A stretch of 64,000 bases of DNA from Paraspadella gotoi (Eukaryota; Chaetognatha), in assembly GCA_051294375.1 (NCBI GenBank), contig JBJCIZ010000239.1, positions 5,594,993 through 5,658,992 of the forward strand. The letters run 5' to 3'. Below the pieces are notes generated by a model. That model searched no databases. It was not told the DNA's origin and saw only the letters and a program-made list of their open reading frames with translations. The position numbers and the translations under genes are program-made. Of the stretch, positions 34,274 to 44,789 are shown one piece after another. The stretch's first letter is position 1. Each line of letters begins with the position of its first letter.

Positions 34274-34515
34274 CGTTACCCGGTGGCTCATTGAGTAATA
34301 CTATCACATGATGACCATTGGGGACCGGGATCAATCCCCCAGTGGTTCCTAGCCTGCGGCAAGAGTGAGGAAGGCCTTAAACCTCCTTGGAGGCGTGGAG
34401 AAACCATCAAGCCTCGTTCAAAGCCCAGGACCCGTAACATGGTTGCTAGAGCATGATTAAATAAGTTGCGGATGGCACTCTTCTGCCAGCTAAGCGTCTT
34501 ATTCACAAAAGTGCT
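34274..34515 (+). repeat. SINE C copy 1
   Basis: It contains an A-box-like TGGCTCATTGAGTAA and a B-box-like ACCGGGATCAATCCC at tRNA-like spacing, followed by a conserved body (CTGCGGCAAGAGTGAGGAAGG, GGAGGCGTGGA, AAGCCTCGTTCAAAGCCC). Other copies: 41681-41890, 44790-44890 (-), 47049-47262. No coding capacity. Confidence 0.65.
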
Positions 34516-34519
34516 ACGC

Positions 34520-35235
34520 CTCACGTCGAAGTCCGTCTCACAAGTCAGGTTAACTCACCCGAGAGATTAATTGTGTGACACGTCGAATATTTCGTGCGAC
34601 TTTCTTTTTTTTTTCTTTCTTTATTCCTTCTTTTTCTCTTCTATCTTTTTTCTCTTCTTGCTATTTTCATCCTGTAAACGGCCTGCGACTTTTTTTTTCT
34701 CTGTTTTCTTTCTTTCCTCTCTCTCTCTCTCTCTCCCTCTTTCTCTCTCTCTAGCTTTTTTGTCGATTCACTATTTACTCTTCGTTTTTTCCCCCTTTTT
34801 CTTCTCTTTTATCTTCGTCGACTCTTCAAGCAAAAAAAAAATCTTTCCTTCAAGTTTCTCCTTTTAGATTTTTTTAAAACTTTTTTTAATATAAGTTCTC
34901 TCCTTTATTTCTTTTTCCTTTTTTTCCTTCCTTATTTTTTTTTTCCCAGACGAGGCAATTTGAGGCTCTATTGTAGGAGGCACGAATTATGGAGAAGAGT
35001 TTTTTCTTTCTTCTTTTTTTTTTTAAACTTTGTTTTTTAATTGAAAAAAAAAACGTTCATGATTTCATTATCGTTTTCTTTTATATTTTTTTCCGTCAAA
35101 TATGATTGAAAGTATTGAGTTGTTGACGTTAGTTTTAATTAAAATATCTCCAGTTTGATAATTTTTATTTCGTTTCTGTTTTGGCGCATTATTTTTTTTT
35201 CCGTGGGTGGGGAAGTTACATTCACGTGAAAAAAA
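34520..35235. other. pyrimidine-rich, no gene
   Basis: TTTCTT and CT-rich low-complexity DNA. Phe/Ser/Leu-rich frames are artefacts. Confidence 0.6.
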
Positions 35236-35239
35236 ATAT

Positions 35240-36115
35240 TTTCACGTATATTTCATTCGCTAATTGAAGTTTGTTTGTTTTTTTTTACATTTATATTTCC
35301 AGGGAGACGAAAAGTTGGNNNNNNNNNNNNNNNNNNNNNNNNNNNNNNNNNNNNNNNNNNNNNNNNNNNNNNNNNNNNNNNNNNNNNNNNNNNNNNNNNN
35401 NNNNNNNNNNNNNNNNNNNNNNNNNNNNNNNNNNNNNNNNNNNNNNNNNNNNNNNNNNNNNNNNNNNNNNNNNNNNNNNNNNNNNNNNNNNNNNNNNNNN
35501 NNNNNNNNNNNNNNNNNNNNNNNNNNNNNNNNNNNNNNNNNNNNNNNNNNNNNNNNNNNNNNNNNNNNNNNNNNNNNNNNNNNNNNNNNNNNNNNNNNNN
35601 NNNNNNNNNNNNNNNNNNNNNNNNNNNNNNNNNNNNNNNNNNNNNNNNNNCTTATCACTTTACAGAACTAAAATACAAAACTTAATTAAGTGTTACAGTT
35701 TTGTTAGAAAAAGTTTCAATTTATAAANNNNNNNNNNGTTTCATTCGCTAATTGAAGTTTGTTTGTTTTTTTTACATTTATATTTCCAGGGAGACGAAAA
35801 GTTGGTCGTGATTGTTTAACAATTGACGAATTACAAAAAGGTTAGACGCATGCTTGTTCCGTTTACGATTACAAACAAAAAGTTTAGTTTACAAAAAGTT
35901 TGTTTTACAAAACATATATGCTTACAAAAATATTGGGAAGGAGTCAAGAGTTTGGAAGAGAGTCGCTGGTATTGAATTTCATAATCTCGATTTTGAAGAT
36001 AATTTTATTTAAAAGTCATAAAACTTATCACTTTACAGAACTAAAATACAAAACTTAATTAAGGTATAGTTATACAAGTGTTACAGTTTTGTTATAAAAA
36101 GTTTCAAGTTATGAA
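35240..36115. repeat. local direct duplication interrupted by gaps
   Basis: 35248-35318 repeats as 35738-35806, and 35651-35727 repeats as about 36026-36115. The gap at 35319-35650 therefore probably hides a copy of 35807-36025, and the first copy is likely redundant. Confidence 0.7.
35790..35840 (+). CDS. possible short internal exon
   Basis: Acceptor TTTATATTTCCAG, then 51 nt to a possible donor, GTTAGA. One frame reads RRKVGRDCLTIDELQK. Phase 0 instead gives GDEKLVVIV and a stop, which would make it a terminal exon. Too short to decide. Confidence 0.2.
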
Positions 36116-36139
36116 ACAAAATCGAGATTTTTAACTCAC

Positions 36140-36560
36140 GTGACAAAAAAAACAACTTTGTGAAAGATTTTCGGTGGAAGGAAACGAAACGTTTCTTTTT
36201 GTTTTGTTGATTTTTTTGTTGTTGTTTTATTTTTCGTTACGAAAAAAAAACGGACTTTTAATTTCGGGGTTTTTATTTTTTAGATATTTTTTTTACATCA
36301 ATTTAGACTTAGTAGTTTTTTTTTAACGGGGATGAAATCTAACTACAGACGCATTGGTTGATTTTGGTTTTTATTTTTTGAGAATCACAGTCATTATGTT
36401 GCGAAGGTCAAGGGGAAGTTCGGATTGGTGCTTTTTTTTAAATTTCTTATTAGTTAAATTGAGAAAAGACAAAATTATGTCTTTGTTTGTACACGATTCT
36501 CTCGTTTTTAATCTGGAAAAAATAAAAAAATGATTAATGAAATTAATATTGATGTGTTTT
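36140..36560. other. AT-rich, no gene
   Basis: No exon signals. It ends at a (TC)n array (36580-36613) and a gap (36614-36729). Confidence 0.5.
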
Positions 36561-36577
36561 CTAGGGTACGTTGATAG

Positions 36578-36613
<36 letters not shown>

Positions 36614-36737
36614 NNNNNNNNNNNNNNNNNNNNNNNNNNNNNNNNNNNNNNNNNNNNNNNNNNNNNNNNNNNNNNNNNNNNNNNNNNNNNNNNNNNNNNN
36701 NNNNNNNNNNNNNNNNNNNNNNNNNNNNNTGCCCATA

Positions 36738-36932
36738 ATGCGGAGCCAACGTCATAAAATTGCGACACTTAAAAAGGAGATGAGTATTTTAAAAGAAGTA
36801 ATTACACGAGACAAGATCGAGAGAAAAGGGAAAAAAGAAGTTAAAAAGAAGGAAATTAAGACGACAAAAAGAAAGAAACGTAGAGAAAGAAAGAGAGCAG
36901 ACTGTGACATTTCTGTGCCATTTCTGTGCTAA
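36738..36932 (+). CDS. basic coiled-coil-like ORF, 64 aa (possibly 5'-truncated by gap)
   Basis: From ATG a frame of 64 codons reads MRSQRHKIATLKKEMSILKE, then a Lys/Arg-rich region, ending DISVPFLC and TAA. Leu/Ile spacing in the first half suggests a helix. The frame is open back to the gap at 36614-36729, so the start may lie upstream. No family was recognised. Confidence 0.35.
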   Translation: MRSQRHKIATLKKEMSILKEVITRDKIERKGKKEVKKKEIKTTKRKKRRERKRADCDISVPFLC

Positions 36933-36939
36933 CCCCGGA

Positions 36940-37610
36940 CGAAATACAAAAAGGAAACGTTTTCGCTTCCAAAACATTTTTAAAATGTTTTTAAACCAAA
37001 ATAGAAAAAAAAACTAGGAAATGCCGAGATTCACACGCTGAAAAATATTGTGCTCAGTGGAATAGGAGCCTTAACCCTTAACCCCTGTCCAAAACCAATG
37101 GCAATATAGCCTTTTTACTTAATTAATTTTCATCTTTGTTGTAGCAAGTTTATTTANNNNNNNNNNNNNNNNNNNNNNNNNNNNNNNNNNNNNNNNNNNN
37201 NNNNNNNNNNNNNNNNNNNNNNNNNNNNNNNNNNNNNNNNNNNNNNNNNNNNNNNNNNNNNNNNNNNNNNNNNNNNNNNNNNNNNNNNNNNNNNNNNNNN
37301 NNNNNNNNNNNNNNNNNNNNNNNNNNNNNNNNNNNNNNNNNNNNNNNNNNNNNNNNNNNNNNNNNNNNNNNNNNNNNNNNNNNNNNNNNNNNNNNNNNNN
37401 NNNNNNNNNNNNNNNNNNNNNNNNNNNNNNNNNNNNNNNNNNNNNNNNNNNNNNNNNNNNNNNNNNNNNNNNNNNNNNNNNNNNNNNNNNNNNNNNNNNN
37501 NNNNNNNNNNNNNNTTCTCTTCTCTTCTCTTCTCTTCTCTTCTCTTCTCTTTCTGGTTCTAAAACCTCACACTTCTCACAACTTTTTTCACGTCGTTGGT
37601 AAAATAGTTC
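36940..37610. other. no gene; large gap
   Basis: AT-rich, with a gap at 37157-37514 followed by (TTCTC)n (37515-37550). Confidence 0.6.
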
Positions 37611-37629
37611 ACGTGAAAGGGAATCGTAG

Positions 37630-37631
<2 letters not shown>

Positions 37632-37681
<50 letters not shown>
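37632..37681. repeat. (GA)n microsatellite
   Basis: Perfect GA array. Downstream 37700-37880 is degenerate GTC/ATC/GAC-type DNA whose translations are composition artefacts. Confidence 0.9.
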
Positions 37682-37683
<2 letters not shown>

Positions 37684-37984
37684 TCGCAATCGTCTAAATC
37701 TTCACGACCCTCATTGTCTTTGTGATAGTGATTGTCGACATGATCGTCACCACCCTGATGATTATCACTGTCGCCATTGTCTTCACGTTTGCTCTCATTT
37801 GCGTCATTTTGTCGTCGTAGTCATCCTGGATTTCTCGTCGTCTTTGTCGTCGTCGTCGTCTTTGTCGTTGTCGTCGGCACATCCCTTCACATCCCTTCAC
37901 ATCTTAAGCGGATTAAACTCATTCCTGGTGAAGTAAATGGAATTGTCGATTTCCTCGTGGGTTCAAGATGTTTCCTGACAATGC

Positions 37985-38095
37985 ATGAAAGACTCTCTCT
38001 CTCTCGTTGTCTTTCTCTCTCTCCACCTCCCTTTCATCCTTCCTCCCTTCCTCTCTTTCTCTCTATCTCACTGTCTTTCTCTCTCTGTCTTTTTA

Positions 38096-38127
<32 letters not shown>

Positions 38128-38324
38128 NNNNNNNNNNNNNNNNNNNNNNNNNNNNNNNNNNNNNNNNNNNNNNNNNNNNNNNNNNNNNNNNNNNNNNNNN
38201 NNNNNNNNNNNNNNNNNNNNNNNNNNNNNNNNNNNNNNNNNNNNNNNNNNNNNNNNNNNNNNNNNNNNNNNNNNNNNNNNNNNNNNNNNNNNNNNNNNNN
38301 NNNNNNNNNNNNNNNNNNNNNNNN

Positions 38325-38359
<35 letters not shown>

Positions 38360-39050
38360 TTTCGACAATGATACATTACTACATTACTTCACGGTATTTT
38401 TAACGTTCATTAAGCTTCGCCATAGAATGAAACTTGTATAGGAATGTTTAGCTCTTTTTTCGTAATGTATTGTTTAAAAAGGGCAGAAATAAATTAATTG
38501 CCATATAATTTGGGAATTTTTTTTCTATTTAAATTCTTTCTTTCCTTCCATCTTTTCTTGCTTTCTTTCTGACTTATATTGCCTCTCTTTATTCTCATTT
38601 CTTTGCTAATTAACGCAATCTATCTCTCTCNNNNNNNNNNNNNNNNNNNNNNNNNNNNNNNNNNNNNNNNNNNNNNNNNNNNNNNNNNNNNNNNNNNNNN
38701 NNNNNNNNNNNNNNNNNNNNNNNNNNNNNNNNNNNNNNNNNNNNNNNNNNNNNNNNNNNNNNNNNNNNNNNNNNNNNNNNNNNNNNNNNNNNNNNNNNNN
38801 NNNNNNNNNNNNNTCTCTCCTTTTCCAATCCTTTCATCTCTTTTCATCCCGCTTTGTATGTCGACTTCAAATTTTTTTCTTGTTTTTCAGATGTTTCTTT
38901 AAAATTTCATTCTTCAGCTTCAGTTTTCAACTTTTCTCCATTTTTTTCCCAGTTGTTCCTTTTTCTTTCTTCTGGATATATAAAAGAAAAAAGTGGAAAC
39001 CAAAGGGGAAAAAAAACTCGGGCGATATTTTCCATTAGTATTTAATTTTA
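37985..39050. other. microsatellites and gaps, no gene
   Basis: CT arrays flank gaps at 38128-38324 and 38631-38813; GA follows the first gap on the right (38325-38357). The switch from CT before the gap to GA after it suggests an inverted join or two arrays. Confidence 0.6.
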
Positions 39051-39052
39051 AA

Positions 39053-39180
39053 TATTGGGTTAAGGATTAGGGTTAGTGTTTAGGGTTAGGATTTAAGTTT
39101 CAAATATTGGGGTTATGGGATAAGATAAGGATTAAGGTTAGGATTTAGATTAAAGCTAAACATTGTTATTCCTAGCCCTA
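39053..39180 (+). repeat. degenerate telomere-like block
   Basis: GGTTAAGGATTAGGGTTAGTGTTTAGGG-type sequence. A GTCGCTTTGAAATAAGTGCGCC motif at 39326-39347 resembles the element ends described elsewhere. Confidence 0.45.
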
Positions 39181-39359
39181 ATGTTACATATTAAATATTT
39201 GATTAAATATTTATTTAAAAATTTATATTGTTTTAAAATTAAATAATAATTAGTGAAGTTGATTAAAAATTAATAAAAGATTAAATTGTTTTGAAATTGA
39301 GTTCATTGATTAACAACAGTAATGAGTCGCTTTGAAATAAGTGCGCCAAAAGTTGAAAC

Positions 39360-40500
39360 AAAGGAGAAAAAAAAGATTTAGTGGATTTACGAATTTGGAA
39401 TTGAGTCTGAGTTACAACCGAAAAAAAAAAAATTTCAATCTTTTTTTTTGTTTTCATATCCGAAAAATCGAAATGCGGATTTTTTTTTTAATTCCCTAAA
39501 AATCAATCGTAGCTTTTGGGACCAAATGAATAAATTGATAAAAAGGGGAAATAGTGATCTGGTGTTATTTATATTAATATTTGATTAATGAAAATTCCAA
39601 GATTGCTTATCTTTTACTATTTTTAAAATAATATCAAAGGCCTGCTTTTTGAAGACAATATTTAAAATTTTAGATACTGATCCAAAAGCTACTTTTATCT
39701 TTTATTTAAAAAAAAAACAAATATTTACATTTTTTTCAAGCGAATAGAAATTTACATATTCTAAAATATAAAAAAAAATTAATAAAATCTTCATTTCTCG
39801 TCTTTTTTAGTTTAAATCCAAATGACTCCTTCCATTTTGAAAAAAAAAAAAAAGACGAAAGAAATTTGCCATCTGATGCCTAAAACAGAAGGGACCAGCC
39901 CGTCTTAGCAAGAGCATATTGCTTGCCAATTATAATTTACTAGTATTACTTGTATTAGTAAAGTAGTAAAGCAGTTCAGCAATTATTTCTGTTCTTCCTT
40001 ATTCGAGCTTGATTGATTTATTGATTGATTGATTGATGGATTGAATTTATTAAATTATTTTATCCCTTAAATTCCCCTTTTCCATTTTTCACTTCTTAAT
40101 TCTTTTAACTATTCCATTTTCTCTTTTCCCCTTTTTCCCTTTNNNNNNNNNNNNNNNNNNNNNNNNNNNNNNNNNNNNNNNNNNNNNNNNNNNNNNNNNN
40201 NNNNNNNNNNNNNNNNNNNNNNNNNNNNNNNNNNNNNNNNNNNNNNNNNNNNNNNNNNNNNNNNNNNNNNNNNNNNNNNNNNNNNNNNNNNNNNNNNNNN
40301 NNNNNNNNNNNNNNNNNNNNNNNNNNNNNNNNNNNNNNNNNNNNNNNNNNTTTCCCCTTTTCCCCCTTCATCCTTTTCCCATTTCCCTCCTTTCCCTTTT
40401 CACCCAATTTCCCCTTTTCCCTCTTCATCCTTTTTCCATTTTCCCCCCCAATTCCCTCTTTTGTCCCAAATCGTGAGGGATTTGTTCTCGGATCCCGAGA
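39360..40500. other. AT-rich and pyrimidine tracts, no gene
   Basis: An (ATTG)n run at 40010-40040 and CCCTTTT-rich tracts around the gap 40143-40350. Confidence 0.6.
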
Positions 40501-40527
40501 GGAAATTAATTGGGACTTTCACTCGAA

Positions 40528-40680
40528 CTTCGTCGTCGTCGTTCGTCGTTCGTCGTCGTTGTCGTCGTTGGTCGTCGTTCGTCGTCGTCGTTTGTCGTCC
40601 TCGTTCGTCGTCTTTGTAGTTTTTGTTATCGTCGTCGTCGTCGTCGATGTAGTCTTTGTTGGCGTTGTTGTCGTCATTTT
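40528..40680. repeat. degenerate (GTC)n tract
   Basis: GTC/GTT trinucleotides. Val/Arg-rich frames are repeat-derived. Confidence 0.7.
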
Positions 40681-40721
40681 TTTCTCTTTTTTTTCGCTTT
40701 TTCCCTCTTGTTTTCTTTCTT

Positions 40722-40850
40722 CCTGTCTTTCATTTTTTCTTTCTGTCTTTCTTTTTTCTTTCTGTCTTTCTTTTTTTCTTTCTGTCTTTCTTTTTTTCTT
40801 TCTGGCTTTTTTTATTCCTATCTTTCTATTTTTCTTTCTGTCTTTATTTC
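40722..40850. repeat. TTTCTTTCTGTC minisatellite
   Basis: Tandem units of about 20 bp containing CTTTCTGTCTTTC, then diverging. Confidence 0.6.
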
Positions 40851-40899
40851 TCACATTCTTTATTCTTTTTCATTTTCTTGTCTTCTCTTGTCCTGTCAT

Positions 40900-41660
40900 G
40901 CTTTGTCATGCTTTGTCCTGCGTTCCATTCCCCGTAAGAATAATTTTATTTTAACAATTATCTTGTGGTTGTGTTTTAGTATAAATTTAAAAATTTCAAA
41001 TCGCGATTTTCGATCCAAACCCAGAAAGGCAAGGAATTTGAAAATAGATTTTAATAAAGTATTTTTATCGTCGCAATAAAAATTTTTTTTTTAAATTTTA
41101 TTTGGTCTTATTCTGTATTTTACTTAATATCCTATTTATGCCCAATAAAGAGAAGAGAGAGAGAGAGCGAAAGAGAGAGAAAGAGAGAAATCGCTCACGA
41201 CTAAGCCACGACAACTTTTCTTTATATCCTATTTATAAACAATAAGGAGAGANNNNNNNNNNNNNNNNNNNNNNNNNNNNNNNNNNNNNNNNNNNNNNNN
41301 NNNNNNNNNNNNNNNNNNNNNNNNNNNNNNNNNNNNNNNNNNNNNNNNNNNNNNNNNNNNNNNNNNNNNNNNNNNNNNNNNNNNNNNNNNNNNNNNNNNN
41401 NNNNNNNNNNNNNNNNNNNNNNNNNNNNNNNNNGGGACGACTGCGTCTGACAAGTTTTTTCGATACTAAAAGTTAAGGAGATGACTGAAGACGCAAAATC
41501 CGATTTAAAAATTCAAAAACATTATTTTTTTCTTGGGAGAAAGGTGACGAAAAATATTTAAGCCTCTTACGGAAGCAATATTTTTTGTATTGGCATTTTT
41601 TTTCAACAAACTTTTTTTTTGACACGGCAATACCCTTCGTTGTTTTTTACTTGACTAAGT
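40900..41660. other. no gene; GA tract and gap
   Basis: AT-rich, with GA-rich sequence at 41153-41190 and a gap at 41253-41433. Confidence 0.5.
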
Positions 41661-41680
41661 CGTTTTAATCTATAATCCGT

Positions 41681-41890
41681 CATGACCCGGTGGCTCATGA
41701 GAACCAGGTACCGGGATCGATGCTTCCTACCCTGCGGAAAGCGTTAGGATGGCCGTAAACCGCCCTGAGAGCCTGGAAAACTTCTCAAACTTGGTTCCAA
41801 GCCCGGGAACAGTTCCATTGCCTGCTGAGGGCGGGAACTGAAGTTACGGATAGTAGTCTTCCAGGCCCGCTTAGCGCCTCATCCAAACCA
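41681..41890 (+). repeat. SINE C copy 2
   Basis: CATGACCCGGTGGCTCATGA (A-box part), TACCGGGATCGATG (B-box part), then the shared body ending ...TTCCAGGCCCGCTTAGCG. Confidence 0.65.
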
Positions 41891-41949
41891 AATCCAGACA
41901 CATACAGTGAAATAAAAATTATCTCCTGTGGCCAGCAAGACTATTAAAG

Positions 41950-42260
41950 CTGCCTCACTGCTGTCCGTCCTCAGCCTCGTCTCAATGGCTGAGCAGGGCT
42001 AAATACATCTCATTCCATCCCATGCCGTCCCGGGTTCCAATCCCTGAGTATCCCGGTTTTCTAGGCTTAAACTGTGACGGTGCCGGTTTTAAACATGCCA
42101 GTGACAGGAGGGGCGCGTCACTGGAGGGTCCGGCAGCCCCACGCCAGTGGTGAGATACCCCCCGCCCCGGGATATCACAGGCTATCCTCCGTGCCATACT
42201 CCCATCAAATTTGACTCGCTGACTTTTAAGACCATCGATGCTCCCTTTCCCCCAATTCAG
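41950..42260 (+). repeat. SINE D
   Basis: A box ATGGCTGAGCAGG (about 41986) and a near-consensus B box, CGGGTTCCAATCCC (about 42030), about 45 bp apart, as in tRNAs. Its right border is uncertain. A fragment lies at 9153-9225. The long minus frame through here is an artefact of the repeat. Confidence 0.55.
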
Positions 42261-42471
42261 CTCCTTTCTCCCCCCCCCCGTACTCCACAACCCCCCCCCC
42301 TCTAAATCCATCCCCACCGTTGTCCAAACATCATGCCGCGCCTTCCAAACTCTCCAGCCCTCGTGGGGCGTTCTCTTCAACTCGCCTCTACATTTTCTTC
42401 TCATCAGTATGTCGACGATGCATCTTATACCGCGTCTTCGTCTCGCTCTTCAACTCGCGTCGATGACGCTG

Positions 42472-42862
42472 CTTTTTTTGTTAAGCGCCCCCCCCCTTAT
42501 TTCTGTACTCTTATATACATGAACCTAACTTTGACCCTATTAATTAACCCAAATCATTAAACCTAATCCCTAACGCTAATCCCTGACCAAAACCTAATCT
42601 TTGACCCTATTTCTAATCTTTTAAATCTTATAAAAAGTATTTATCTTCAAATCCATAACCAAATTACTAACTTAAAACTAATCCTGAACTCTAAACCCTA
42701 ATTTTTTAACCCTAATCTCTTGCCTAACCATAACCCAAATTCCTGACAGTAACCCTAATCCTTAATCCTTAACTCTAATCCCTAACCTCTAACCTCTAAT
42801 ATTTAAACATGAAAAACTTAATCCTTTAATCCTTAGGTTAGGGCGCTTTGGTGAAAGAAACT
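42472..42862 (+). repeat. MITE-like element M3
   Basis: Left CTTTTTTTGTTAAGCGCCC, right GGGCGCTTTGGTGAAAGAAA (inverted match). The core is dense AACCCTAATCC-type telomere-like sequence. Confidence 0.6.
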
Positions 42863-42867
42863 GGTTT

Positions 42868-43096
42868 CATTTTCCCTGAACGTCCCATTTCATTTTAAAA
42901 TCATAGTTAAATATTTTGTTAGGGTTAAAAATTAAAAAGAATTAAGGGTTAAGGATTACTTTATGGTTAAAGATTAAGGTTAAGAAATAGAGCGTGGGAT
43001 TATCTTACGAGTTTGGTAACAGATTAAGGTTAAATATTAGAATTAAAACTAAGTATTAAAAATTTAAAAACAGATATGGGTCGCTTTTGGAAAAGA
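42868..43096 (+). repeat. MITE-like element M4
   Basis: Left TCATTTTCCCTGAACGTCCC, right GGGTCGCTTTTGGAAAAGAG, which are inverted complements. The core has GGTTAAGGATTA units, so it is oriented opposite to M3. It ends about 4 bp before the region containing the transporter splice acceptor. Confidence 0.6.
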
Positions 43097-43113
43097 GAGC
43101 TTAAAAATTCCAG

Positions 43114-43756
43114 GTCGCATTCGTCTTCCTCTTTCTCGGCGAAACTGCAGGAACACTTCCTCTGTTCCCCTTCGCTTGGCGAAACTGGACAGTGAAGACT
43201 CCCAGTCGATGGATCACATTTTTAATCCTCGGTTTCCTCATCAATCTAAACTTCATCATCTGGCGCGCATGCGCGGACGCCATGCCCCTCGGCGTCTTCA
43301 GCGCCATCGCCGGCTGCGGCTTTTTCTTCGCCCCGGCGATCACCGCGGCTCTGCAAAGACGCTGCATCGGCCGCGTGGACGCCCTCGGCGTCGTCGTCGC
43401 CATCGTCGGTCTGCTGCTGGTGACGCATCCTCCGTTTCTTTTCAATCATCCCGTCAACGCCCCCGCGTGGGCCTACGTCTTCGCGATCCTTCAAGCCGCC
43501 ATCTGTCTTTCGTTTCCTTTCTTCTTTGGCGCGACGGCCGACGCTCATTGGTCCAATTTTCTCGTGCTGCGCGTCATTTGCAGCACCCTCGTCGCCGCCG
43601 TCTGCTTCGCCGTCTCTGGCGGCGTCGCCGCGTTCGCTGCGGCGCCCCTGACGCCGCTGGCCGACGTCTTTCTCGTCGGCGTCATCTCAACCATCTACCG
43701 ATTGGCGCAACAAGTCGGTTGCTACGAGTTGGAGGCGTTCGACGCGGGCCTTGCAG
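43114..43756 (+). CDS. EamA/DMT-family transporter, penultimate exon
   Basis: Membrane transporter of the drug/metabolite superfamily (EamA; SLC35-like in animals). The exon follows TTAAAAATTCCAG in phase 0, encodes 214 residues and ends before GTAGAGG in phase 1. Hydrophobic segments lie at about residues 1-20, 33-50, 60-80, 88-105, 118-140, 148-170 and 183-195. The first EamA repeat is seen without its first helix (LGVVVAIVGLLLVTHP closes it), and the second begins AWAYVFAILQAA. GC3 is high, unlike the AT-rich introns. Upstream exons carrying the first helix are not found; introns there hold elements M3 and M4. The substrate is unknown. Confidence 0.8.
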
Positions 43757-44085
43757 GTAGAGGGGCGTAGTCTGTCGAATTGTAGATGGCGTTAGTCTGA
43801 ATTTCGAATATGGGAAAAAAAACTCTTCATTGTAAAACTTATATAAATTTTCTTAAGAAAAGAATTATGGCAAATAAAATTTATAAAATTACATTAAAAC
43901 TAGTAATTAGATTTTGAATTTTTATTTATGGAAATGAATTATCAAGATATTGAAAATTTTTTTATTGAAAAAAAAATCTTGTAATTATAATTTTTTTAAA
44001 ACTTTTTTTAATCAGAATTTATTAGTTATTTATTTAATTTATAATATTTTGAATCTTTGATCTCCGCCAACGCCAATTCGCATGA

Positions 44086-44137
<52 letters not shown>

Positions 44138-44140
44138 CAG

Positions 44141-44352
44141 GGACGTTGGGAAATCTCATAAACTCCGGCAACATCGCGTCGACGGCGCTGTTGTCCATGG
44201 CGTTCTTCGGCGAGAGATTGACGCCGTTGGAAGCGGTGGGCGTGGCCGTCATCTTCGTCGCCATCTTTGTCGTGACGATGGCGAAGAGTTTTGAGAAGAG
44301 GAGGAGGAAAGAGGAGGAGGAAGAGGAGGAAAAAGGAGGAGGGGGAGGGTGA
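44141..44352 (+). CDS. EamA/DMT-family transporter, last exon
   Basis: It follows a (CT)n polypyrimidine tract and CCAG and joins the exon above in frame (phase 1; combined 284 codons plus TGA). It encodes the final two helices: GNLINSGNIASTALLSMAFF, the GERLTPLEAVGVAVIF motif typical of the EamA C-terminal repeat, then a cytosolic tail of Lys/Arg, a run of Glu and a run of Gly. The intron (43757-44140) is 384 bp with a (CT)n microsatellite just before the acceptor, so length changes there could affect splicing. Confidence 0.8.
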
Positions 44353-44585
44353 GGAAGAAGGAGAGGGAGAGAGGAAGGAGAAATCCGCTCTTGAATGAAA
44401 ATGGAGAGAGAATTTCGGAAGAATAAGATATTTTTTTCTCAAAAGTTTAAAAAGAAGATAAACCTGCGAATGTTATTTTATTATTTTATTTTTTTTTTTT
44501 TTATAAAAAAATTACATTTTTTCATTATGTAAATCAGTGAAAGGTCTTTCGACCGAAATACTCAAATTGTTTCGATGTATAAATT
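44353..44585. other. 3' flank of the transporter gene
   Basis: GA-rich then AT-rich. No other gene. Confidence 0.5.
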
Positions 44586-44589
44586 ATCT

Positions 44590-44785
44590 CGACCCTTGAT
44601 CCCTTAATCTAAATATTTAACCTACTTATGTTACCTTAACCTATAACTCAATTCTTAACCCTAATCCCTAATCTTAACTTAATCCTTAACCTAAACCATT
44701 AACCTATTTCCCGATCGAAATTTAAAATTTACGTTAAATTCCAAATTTAAGATGAAATAGGGCGTTCTGGGAAAATAAGGCGCTT
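44590..44785 (+). repeat. MITE-like element M5 (one end seen)
   Basis: Telomere-like core (AACCCTAATCCC) and right end GGGCGTTCTGGGAAAATAAGG (about 44760-44780). The left end is not found. Confidence 0.45.
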
Positions 44786-44789
44786 CGGG

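Noticed and set aside
40510-41079. 189-codon ORF with Val/Arg and Phe/Ser runs
   Set aside because: Derived from (GTC)n and TTTCTTTCTGTC tandem repeats.
41982-42404. 140-codon minus-strand ORF
   Set aside because: It runs through SINE D and C-rich DNA. The frame reflects repeat composition (it reads GYSGIGTRDG across the B box), with no splice or homology support.
42400-42480. Reverse-transcriptase-like YVDD motif
   Set aside because: Only four residues match. Flanking sequence has none of the other RT blocks, and the frame is Ser/Thr-rich repeat-derived DNA.
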